A stretch of DNA of 5,360 bases. Origin: Gammaproteobacteria bacterium. GTDB lineage: Bacteria > Pseudomonadota > Gammaproteobacteria > Arenicellales > JAHEKD01. The notes beneath the pieces are model-generated. The model was not told the DNA's origin. It did not search any database and saw only the letters and a list, made by a program, of their open reading frames with translations. A program made the position numbers and the translations under genes. Location: NCBI GenBank assembly GCA_024638545.1, contig JAHEKD010000210.1:1-5360 (forward strand), in the 5' to 3' direction. Numbering within the stretch: the first letter of the stretch is position 1; the number at the start of each line of letters is the position of its first letter. This document shows positions 1-5,360 of this stretch, one piece after another.

Positions 1-14
1 TGTATTAAAGTTTA

Positions 15-956
15 TTAAGCAAAATACGCCTTTAATGATTTAAAATCAACACCATTATACCCGACAAACCAGACTAATCCCGACTGATTTCTCAACCATG
101 TAAGCTGACGCTTAGCCAGCTGCCTTGTAGCAGCCAGGGCCTTTTCGACCATTATATCACGGTCAATCTGACCCTCGAGATGTTCCCAGACTTGCCGATA
201 ACCTACCGTTCTCATAGAGGGCAGATCCATTGACAAATCACCTCTTTGCATTAATTTCTCGACCTCCTGAATTAAACCCTGGTTCAACATATTCAAAAAT
301 CGCTGTTCAATACGTATGTGCAAATCAGTGCGTGAATACGGTGCGATCACTAACTTAATCGCCCTGAATGGCATAGGATCAGATCTATTTTCTTTAAAAA
401 TCTGTGAAGGTGGTTTTCCTGTAAGCTCAAAAATCTCGAGCGCACGCTGGATTCGTTGCGGGTCATTTGTATTTATTTTCCCGGCAATTAGCGGATCAAT
501 TTCAGCCAAAATACGGTGCATTTGTTGCCAGCCGACCTCTCTTGCATGTCGCAGAATACCCTCACGAACATGCTCATTTGCCCCCGGCAATTCAGACAGG
601 CCGTGCTCAAGTGCCCTGAAATAAAACATGCTGCCGCCCACCAGAACAGGCGTTTTTCCGTCGATATGTGCTTTTTCTATTTCGCGAAGTGCATCAATCC
701 TAAACTGCGCGGCAGAGTATGCCTGCGTTGGATCAACGAAATCGATCAGTTTATGCGGCGCCTGCGCCAGTTCGCAAGCATCAGGTTTGGCGGTGCCAAT
801 GTCCATTTGCTGATATACCTGGGCTGCATCGGCATTAATAATATCCACATCATAATGCCGCGCCAAATGAATGGCCGCCTGTGTTTTTCCAGATGCTGTT
901 GGTCCCATGATGAAGATAACAGCAGGTTTGTTATCCGGGCCTTTGATTGACTTCAT
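15..956 (-). CDS. miaA: MiaA, tRNA dimethylallyltransferase
   Basis: MiaA transfers the dimethylallyl group of DMAPP to N6 of A37 in tRNAs that read codons starting with U, giving i6A, which MiaB can then convert to ms2i6A. At 313 aa it is full length (E. coli 316). Visible motifs are P-loop GPTASGKT (18-25), NADAAQVYQQMDIGTAKP (41-58; Asp43 is the expected general base), DPTQAYSAAQFR (75-86), GGSMFYF (107-113), NDPQRIQRALEIF (164-176), LPSMRTVGYRQVW (245-257) and ATRQLAKRQLTWLR (276-289). Residue 44 is Ala (codon at 825-827), where the family usually has Ser in DSxQVY. The ATG at 956 puts the P-loop at the usual distance from the N-terminus. It lies 121 nt after mutL, a wider gap than the others in the cluster, so miaA may have some independent control. 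In related genomes hfq follows; only 14 nt remain here. Confidence 0.97.
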   Translation of the reverse strand: MKSIKGPDNKPAVIFIMGPTASGKTQAAIHLARHYDVDIINADAAQVYQQMDIGTAKPDACELAQAPHKLIDFVDPTQAYSAAQFRIDALREIEKAHIDGKTPVLVGGSMFYFRALEHGLSELPGANEHVREGILRHAREVGWQQMHRILAEIDPLIAGKINTNDPQRIQRALEIFELTGKPPSQIFKENRSDPMPFRAIKLVIAPYSRTDLHIRIEQRFLNMLNQGLIQEVEKLMQRGDLSMDLPSMRTVGYRQVWEHLEGQIDRDIMVEKALAATRQLAKRQLTWLRNQSGLVWFVGYNGVDFKSLKAYFA

Positions 957-964
957 GTTGATGA

Positions 965-1021
965 TTCACCCGGGATTTCAGTTTAGTTTATTGTAAATTA
1001 TCAGTAGTCTGTTCGGGTGAA
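965..1021 (-). promoter_or_regulatory. Inverted repeat in the mutL-miaA gap, overlapping the putative miaA ribosome binding site
   Basis: The 121-nt gap between the mutL stop and the miaA start contains a perfect 8-bp inverted repeat, TTCACCCG at 1021-1014 and CGGGTGAA at 972-965 (minus-strand reading), enclosing a 41-nt AT-rich loop. The second arm contains GGGTGA, the only Shine-Dalgarno-like sequence ahead of the miaA ATG (about 9 nt away), so pairing would mask it. The same arm also overlaps a local CCCGGG palindrome at 969-974. No T-tract follows either arm, so it is not an intrinsic terminator. I see no convincing -35/-10 pair in this gap: GATAAT and TACAAT hexamers occur, but with no well-spaced -35. 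The long loop makes the hairpin uncertain. Confidence 0.25.
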
Positions 1022-1077
1022 GGTATATTGGTCCCTGCTCGCGAATTTTGGCCAAGCAGCATCACCTGACCGGTGCA

Positions 1078-2922
1078 TCACTGACCACGTTTAAACCACT
1101 TGTCAATTTGTGAGAGTTCATAACTAAACCACGTCGGGCGGCCGTGATTACACTGACCGCTTCGCTCAGTGCGCTCAATCTGCCTGAGCAGGGCATTCAT
1201 TTCCTCGATACTCATTTTTCTGTTTGCCCGCACTGAGCCATGACATGCTGCGCTGGATAAAATAGTATTAATCATTAATTCAGCCTGATCTGAAAGCCCG
1301 TGTTCATTAACGTCAGCCAGGATATCTTTGAGCAGCTGAGCGGTATCTGCAGCTGCGAGCAAGGCAGGTACGGAACGTATAGCCAGGGTCTGTTCACCCA
1401 GTTGATCTGTTTCGAATCCAAGCTCATCGAGATATGATTTAATTTTTAATCCCGTATCAAGTTCCTGCCTGGTCAATCTGATCTCAACCGGAATCATCAG
1501 CCGTTGAACCTGAACTGCTGATTGCTGATATTGTTGCTTTAGTTTTTCATAGGTAATTCGCTCATGGGCTGCATGCATATCGATAATAATCAAACCGCTG
1601 GAGTTTTCTGCAAGAATATAGATCCCATGCAGTTGCCCGAGTGCATATCCCAGCAGCGTATCCGGCCTGTTTTCATCCTCTACACTGGATACTGCCGGCC
1701 CAGCGAGTGCATCCATACCGGCCCGTCCCGGTGCGTCAAGGCTTGATTGACCGGGATGAAGTTTTTTATATGATTGTATGGATTCTTTAACCATCATCTG
1801 CAGCTGCTGTGAGCGTGGTGCCGGTGATGTGAACTTTCGTGGCTGGAAGCCAGCTAACTCTTCTGTGTCCGAGCAGGTCTGATTTTGTTCAATTATCTGA
1901 CGATTGGGCTTATCAGTTGCGATGGCGTTGCTGATGGCGCGATAAATAAAATCATGGACTGCCCTGCCATCGCGAAAACGCACTTCCGCCTTCGCAGGGT
2001 GAACATTCACATCAACCATTTCGGGAAGCATGGCCAAATATAGAATCAATAAGGGATGGCGATCATGATAGACAACGTCCCTGTAGGCCCTGGTAATTGC
2101 GTGCGAGATGGTCTTATCCCGAATAAAGCGCCCGTTCAAAAACAGATACTGGCGATCACGCTGGCTGCGGGTGAGCGTCGGTGACGACACCCAGCCTTTC
2201 AACTTCAGCGATCCGCCGTCTGCATCGAGTGCAATCATATTCGCAGTGAAGTCTTCACCCATCAGTTTATTCAAACGTTTTTCCAGAGCGTTGTCATCAT
2301 CTGCCGGCGGTAATTTGTAAACACGGCGTGCGTTATGAATTAACTCAAAAGCCACATCCATTCTCGATAGTGCCAGTTGCCTGACAACGCGTTCAATATG
2401 ATTAAATTCTGTTGTCTGGGTACGAGTAAATTTACGTCTTGCCGGGGTATTGAAGAATAAATCACAGATTTCAACCCTGGTACCGGTTTTAGCTGCAGCC
2501 GGACGCAAAGATCCCGCCTCATCCGCACCCTCGGTTATGAGCTCCCAGGCATGCCGGTCATTTGCTGTCCTGGTAACAATGGAAAATCGTGATACTGATA
2601 TAATGCTTGGCAGGGCTTCACCACGAAATCCCAGGGTTTGCACTGCGTATAGATCTTCTTCGCGAGTCAGTTTACTGGTGGCGTGCCGTGACAGCGCCAG
2701 TGATATGTCCTCCTTGACTATACCGCTACCGTTGTCAGTGACAGTTATACGCTTGATCCCGCCTTTTTCAATGTCGATAGTGATACCGTCAGCACCTGCA
2801 TCAAGGCTGTTTTCGAGCAGTTCCTTTACGATTGAGGCCGGCCGCTCTATCACCTCCCCAGCCGCTATTTTATTGATCAGATGATCGTCAAGTGCCTTAA
2901 CGCGCTTTATTGTGCTGACCAT
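1078..2922 (-). CDS. mutL: DNA mismatch repair protein MutL, endonuclease-type
   Basis: MutL links mismatch recognition by MutS to strand incision. The 614-aa length is normal. The N-terminal GHKL ATPase (about 1-340) carries KELLENSLDAGA (33-44; catalytic Glu34, Mg-binding Asn38), DNGSGI (63-68), GFRGEAL (98-104), FNTPARRKF (157-165) and DVNVHPAKAEVRF (304-316). A poorly conserved linker spans about 340-418. The C-terminal dimerisation domain keeps the full metal-binding nuclease set: DMHAAHERITYE (448-459, fitting DQHA-x2-E-x4-E with Met for Gln), ACHGSVRA (559-566), QCNHGRP (590-596) and terminal FKR (610-612). A sliding-clamp-type motif, QRLMIP (473-478), is also present. These nuclease motifs are absent from E. 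coli MutL, which relies on MutH. The start lies 5 nt after the amiB stop and no clear Shine-Dalgarno is seen, so translation is probably coupled to amiB. Confidence 0.96.
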   Translation of the reverse strand: MVSTIKRVKALDDHLINKIAAGEVIERPASIVKELLENSLDAGADGITIDIEKGGIKRITVTDNGSGIVKEDISLALSRHATSKLTREEDLYAVQTLGFRGEALPSIISVSRFSIVTRTANDRHAWELITEGADEAGSLRPAAAKTGTRVEICDLFFNTPARRKFTRTQTTEFNHIERVVRQLALSRMDVAFELIHNARRVYKLPPADDDNALEKRLNKLMGEDFTANMIALDADGGSLKLKGWVSSPTLTRSQRDRQYLFLNGRFIRDKTISHAITRAYRDVVYHDRHPLLILYLAMLPEMVDVNVHPAKAEVRFRDGRAVHDFIYRAISNAIATDKPNRQIIEQNQTCSDTEELAGFQPRKFTSPAPRSQQLQMMVKESIQSYKKLHPGQSSLDAPGRAGMDALAGPAVSSVEDENRPDTLLGYALGQLHGIYILAENSSGLIIIDMHAAHERITYEKLKQQYQQSAVQVQRLMIPVEIRLTRQELDTGLKIKSYLDELGFETDQLGEQTLAIRSVPALLAAADTAQLLKDILADVNEHGLSDQAELMINTILSSAACHGSVRANRKMSIEEMNALLRQIERTERSGQCNHGRPTWFSYELSQIDKWFKRGQ

Positions 2923-2927
2923 ACGAA

Positions 2928-4124
2928 TCAGTTATTCGCAAGGGTTTTAAAAGCCGTCCTCTGTGCATAACGATTTATCCCGCTGTAAATAGCATCTGCA
3001 ATACGATTCTGGAATTTCTTGCTTTTTAGATTTTTTTCTTCCTGTGGATTGGAAATAAACGCCGTTTCAATCAGTACAGAAGGTATATCCGGCGATTTTA
3101 AAACCGCAAAACTTGCTCGCTCTATACTAGTATGCAGTACCGGGCCAACCTGCATCATTTCATGCAGTATATCCTTGGCAAAAAGGATGCTTTCATGTTT
3201 GGTATTGTCCATCATTAAGTCCATGATTACACCCGCCACATCATCATCCTTATCGGCAATACTCACGCCGCCAGCTAAATCAGAGGCGTTCTCTTTAGCC
3301 GCCAGCCACTTGGCAATTTCACTTGTCGCACGCTTGTCCGATAAGGCATAAACTGAAGAGCCTTTGACGCTGCGTCTTTTTACTGCATCGGCGTGTATGG
3401 AAATAAACAGGTCCGCACCGTAGTCTCTTGCCAATCGAGTGCGTTTTCCAAGACCTACGTAGTAATCACCCTTTCTAATCATCACGGCCTGCATTTGTGG
3501 ATGCCTGTTAATCCTTGACGCGACTTTTTTTGCGATTGCCAAAACCACGTCTTTCTCGCGTGTGCCGTTTTTACCAAGTGCGCCCGGATCTTCGCCACCA
3601 TGACCGGCATCGACGGCCACAATAAGTTTTCGCTTGTAGGGGATGGCGAGCGTTTTCTTAGGTGCCGAAGACAGCTTAGCACGCTGTTCCTGTTTGGCTG
3701 CAGTCTGAACGTTGGATTTAGGCTTAAGCCGATTGAGGTCAACCACCAGGCGCTGCCCGTATTTTGAATTCGGCGCAAGTTGAAATGCATTGGCCTTTAC
3801 ACTTTCGTTAATCTCGATAACCACTCTGTAGGTCGATTTGTCATACTGGCCTGTTCGTATGTAGCGAATCACGCTGAATTCCGACTTTGGCGACGGTATT
3901 TTTGCCAGAAACCTTGAATTTTTGATATCAACAACAACACGCGCAGGATTTGCCAAAGTAAAAACCTTGTAAGCGACAGGCTTGTCCACGTCAAAAACCA
4001 GCCTTGAGCCTTCAGGAGAATGCCAGGAGCGCATGGCCTTGATATCGGCCGCCTGACTGCTGACAGCGAACAGGTGGCCAGAGAGTAGTAAACAAATTGA
4101 AATTATAATTTTTATTCGCTTCAT
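2928..4124 (-). CDS. amiB: N-acetylmuramoyl-L-alanine amidase AmiB (AMIN + Amidase_3)
   Basis: This is a secreted zinc amidase that cuts the bond between MurNAc and the L-Ala stem peptide of septal peptidoglycan, allowing daughter cells to separate. The chosen start gives 398 aa. It begins with a Sec signal peptide (KRIK, a hydrophobic IIISICLLL core, then SSQA, cleavage near residue 25). An AMIN targeting domain follows (about 27-133), then a Lys/Gln-rich linker (134-165) and the Amidase_3 domain (about 166-388). Zinc ligands are His175 in DAGHGGEDPGA, Glu190 in TREKD and His244 in SIHADA; the catalytic Glu is 353 in LIETAFISN. The insert near 279-315 (SDLAGGVSIADKDDDVAG and the following helix) matches the autoinhibitory segment of AmiB/AmiC, known in the family to be relieved by EnvC/NlpD-type LytM activators. 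There is no C-terminal LysM, unlike AmiB of Pseudomonas and Vibrio. The frame stays open upstream to 4235, but that 37-residue Arg-rich extension overlaps tsaE and would bury the signal peptide. No strong ribosome binding site is visible. Confidence 0.94.
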   Translation of the reverse strand: MKRIKIIISICLLLSGHLFAVSSQAADIKAMRSWHSPEGSRLVFDVDKPVAYKVFTLANPARVVVDIKNSRFLAKIPSPKSEFSVIRYIRTGQYDKSTYRVVIEINESVKANAFQLAPNSKYGQRLVVDLNRLKPKSNVQTAAKQEQRAKLSSAPKKTLAIPYKRKLIVAVDAGHGGEDPGALGKNGTREKDVVLAIAKKVASRINRHPQMQAVMIRKGDYYVGLGKRTRLARDYGADLFISIHADAVKRRSVKGSSVYALSDKRATSEIAKWLAAKENASDLAGGVSIADKDDDVAGVIMDLMMDNTKHESILFAKDILHEMMQVGPVLHTSIERASFAVLKSPDIPSVLIETAFISNPQEEKNLKSKKFQNRIADAIYSGINRYAQRTAFKTLANN

Positions 4125-4137
4125 AATTAATGGCGAT

Positions 4138-4551
4138 TTACGCAATCGTAACCTGTCGCACACCGCCAGCCTGCTTGATGCGAACGTCGTAAATCGCCGG
4201 CAGATCCATCGCCGAAATTTTTTGCGGCCATTCAATAATAATCACGCTGTCGTTTGTAAAGTAGTCTCTAAAGCCAATCAACTCAAGTTCCTGCTCATCT
4301 TCAAGCCGGTATAAGTCAAAATGATGAATACTAAACGAATCCAAACGGTAAGATTCAACCAGGGAAAACGTCGGGCTGACGACTACATCGGTGTAATTCA
4401 GACCCTTTAATATTCCGCGTACAAATGTAGTCTTCCCAACTCCCAAATTACCAGTTAGGAGCACTGTATCACCCGCTTTTAAACTATAGCTGAATGACTG
4501 ACCCACATCAATCATTTCTTCTTCGTTCGCAACCTCAACGAGTTTTGGCAT
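4138..4551 (-). CDS. tsaE: TsaE, tRNA threonylcarbamoyladenosine (t6A) biosynthesis ATPase
   Basis: TsaE (YjeE) is the P-loop ATPase that works with TsaB and TsaD to place threonylcarbamoyl on A37 of ANN-decoding tRNAs in the cytoplasm. Numbered from the ATG (137 aa, slightly shorter than the roughly 150 aa usual), it shows Walker A GNLGVGKT (34-41), the switch-like SPTF (59-62), HFDLYR (77-82, with the conserved metal-site Asp at 79) and IIEWPQK (105-111, Glu 107 and Trp 108). All family landmarks are intact. A GTG codon lies immediately upstream at 4554 in the same frame; the ATG at 4551 is preferred as the stronger codon and because the weak AAAG/GAG purines upstream are better spaced for it. 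The stop lies 13 nt before the amiB start, suggesting co-transcription. MiaA at the other end of the cluster also modifies A37, but of a different tRNA set. Confidence 0.95.
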   Translation of the reverse strand: MPKLVEVANEEEMIDVGQSFSYSLKAGDTVLLTGNLGVGKTTFVRGILKGLNYTDVVVSPTFSLVESYRLDSFSIHHFDLYRLEDEQELELIGFRDYFTNDSVIIIEWPQKISAMDLPAIYDVRIKQAGGVRQVTIA

Positions 4552-4562
4552 CACTCAATTCT

Positions 4563-4658
4563 TTACAGATATGGCTGCAGGTCAAAATAAACTTTAACGA
4601 TCATATCGAGTTTACCGGTTTGTCGCAGTGCGCTGGCAGTCTCAGGAAGGTGTGGCAT
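4563..4658 (-). CDS. Candidate small ORF between nnr and tsaE (31 aa, unrecognised)
   Basis: This is an ATG-to-TAA frame of 31 codons that starts inside the last codons of nnr (17-nt overlap) and ends 11 nt before the tsaE ATG. It fills almost the whole nnr-tsaE gap. The peptide begins MPHLPETASALRQTGK and ends DMIVKVYFDLQPYL. I do not recognise it. It has no signal peptide or membrane segment, only a charged middle and a short hydrophobic/aromatic C-terminal stretch. Its codons look like those of the neighbouring genes. The only Shine-Dalgarno-like bases are a weak TGAG about 7 nt upstream. It is not a frameshifted end of Nnr, because Nnr already has a family-typical C-terminus. A 31-codon frame can easily arise by chance, so this is a candidate only. 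If translated, it could couple nnr and tsaE translation. Confidence 0.2.
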   Translation of the reverse strand: MPHLPETASALRQTGKLDMIVKVYFDLQPYL

Positions 4659-5360
4659 CAATTAACTCATTATGCAGTTTTTGTATCGGCCGCAATAAGT
4701 CTGTGGCCATCATGCCAATTTTTCCAGTTGACGCAGCAATGCTATCAGCCGCTGCGGCATGACACCAGGTCCCAAGACATGCCGCATCGAACAGGCTGTA
4801 TCCCTGTGCGATAAAACCCGCAATACAGCCTGTCAGGACGTCACCCATACCCGCCGTAGCCTGTCCGGCATTGCCCGCTCGACAAACATGACTGAGGTGG
4901 TCTTGAGAAGCAACCACGGTGCCGGACCCTTTTAGAACGCAAACGCCGCCATATTGGCTTATAATTTCCTGCGCGGCTGAATACCTGTCCTGCTGGATAT
5001 CGGTCGTCGAGCAACTCAGTAACCGCGCAGCTTCCCCGGGGTGTGGTGTCAATACCCAGTGATTCCGCTTATCTTTATTTTTGCTAAGCAGATTCAGTCC
5101 ATCAGCATCAATCACCAGAGGTGAACTGGACTGCATGGTTTGGTTGAACAAACGTTTTGCCCAGTCAGACTGCCCCAGGCCCGGGCCGATCGCGATTGCA
5201 TTAAAGTCGTTCAATCTGTCCGTCATATCCATCTTTGAACTGCAGCTTGAGGTAAGTATCTCAGGGCAGGCCAGTGCCAGAGTAGAACCATGATCGGCAT
5301 GGCTGACTGCCATGACGCGACCACAACCCGTTCGATAAGCCGCTGATGCTGCCATGATAG
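4642..5360 (-). CDS. nnr: Nnr, ADP-dependent (S)-NAD(P)H-hydrate dehydratase domain (partial, 5' end outside window)
   Basis: This is the C-terminal dehydratase (YjeF C-terminal, ribokinase-like) part of the bifunctional NAD(P)HX repair enzyme. It uses ADP to dehydrate damaged, hydrated NAD(P)H back to NAD(P)H in the cytoplasm. About 239 residues are visible. The first in-frame Met (5355) is not a start: the frame stays open to the window edge and the sequence there matches the domain interior (AAYRTGCGRV resembles the family AALRAGAGLV). Counting from that Met, visible motifs are GPGLGQ (57-62), DADGLN (83-88), TPHPGEAARLL (103-113), VLKGSGTVVA (140-149) and AGNAGQATAGMGD (160-172), whose last Asp is the expected catalytic residue. 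The end, GMMATDLL followed by a short tail, is normal for the family, so the stop is genuine. The N-terminal epimerase domain would lie beyond 5360 and is unseen, so a dehydratase-only protein (NnrD) cannot be excluded. It is the first visible gene of the cluster, upstream of tsaE. Confidence 0.93.
   Translation of the reverse strand, partial: IMAASAAYRTGCGRVMAVSHADHGSTLALACPEILTSSCSSKMDMTDRLNDFNAIAIGPGLGQSDWAKRLFNQTMQSSSPLVIDADGLNLLSKNKDKRNHWVLTPHPGEAARLLSCSTTDIQQDRYSAAQEIISQYGGVCVLKGSGTVVASQDHLSHVCRAGNAGQATAGMGDVLTGCIAGFIAQGYSLFDAACLGTWCHAAAADSIAASTGKIGMMATDLLRPIQKLHNELIDATPS

Noticed and set aside
516..950. 144-codon open frame on the plus strand opposite miaA
   Set aside because: It is antisense to conserved MiaA motifs, Cys/Arg-rich with no family resemblance; a shadow of the real gene.
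1063..1080. Short CACC/GGTG hairpin at the mutL stop, considered as a terminator
   Set aside because: The stem is only 4 bp and no T-run follows on either strand.
2450..2884. 144-codon open frame on the plus strand opposite mutL
   Set aside because: It is antisense to the highly conserved MutL ATPase domain, has no recognisable motif and a Ser/Ala/Arg-rich shadow composition.
3482..3790. 102-codon minus-strand frame inside amiB
   Set aside because: It lies in an alternative frame of the amidase linker and catalytic start; its sequence is a frame-shifted copy with no independent motif.
4558..4585. Possible promoter before tsaE (TTGACC, then AAGAAT at 16 nt on the minus strand)
   Set aside because: The -10 matches only 4 of 6 bases and transcription would begin at about the tsaE start codon, leaving no leader.
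4642..5355. Met at 5355 as the true start of a stand-alone 237-aa dehydratase
   Set aside because: The reading frame continues to the window edge and the residues at this Met align to the interior of the YjeF C-terminal domain, so the gene is cut by the window.

Overview
This window is ordinary core chromosome from a bacterium, most likely a gammaproteobacterium. All genes lie on the minus strand in the order nnr (5' end cut off by the window edge) - tsaE - amiB - mutL - miaA. This is the conserved yjeF/nnr-tsaE-amiB-mutL-miaA cluster known from E. coli, Pseudomonas and relatives, where hfq usually follows miaA; only 14 bases lie beyond the miaA stop, so hfq cannot be seen. MutL keeps the metal-dependent endonuclease motifs that E. 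coli-type MutL lacks. This points to a non-enteric gammaproteobacterium that probably repairs mismatches without MutH or Dam methylation. Base composition looks moderate and even throughout, with no sign of mobile DNA, rRNA, tRNA or CRISPR.

Layout, in transcription order (right to left). Bases 5360-4642 hold the C-terminal ADP-dependent dehydratase domain of Nnr (NAD(P)HX repair). Bases 4641-4552 are a short gap mostly filled by a 31-codon candidate small ORF that overlaps the nnr stop. Bases 4551-4138 are tsaE, the ATPase of tRNA t6A synthesis. Bases 4124-2928 are amiB, a secreted cell-separation amidase. Bases 2922-1078 are mutL. Bases 1077-957 are a gap with an inverted repeat just ahead of miaA. 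Bases 956-15 are miaA, the tRNA A37 dimethylallyltransferase.

Gene spacing (13 nt tsaE-amiB, 5 nt amiB-mutL) indicates an operon. The products do not form one pathway: metabolite repair, tRNA position-37 modification (TsaE for t6A, MiaA for i6A), septal peptidoglycan cleavage and DNA mismatch repair are combined in this historically conserved cluster. Nothing here looks like a new defence or mobile system. The items most worth a second look are the small ORF between nnr and tsaE, the inverted repeat that could mask the miaA ribosome binding site, and the endonuclease-type MutL.
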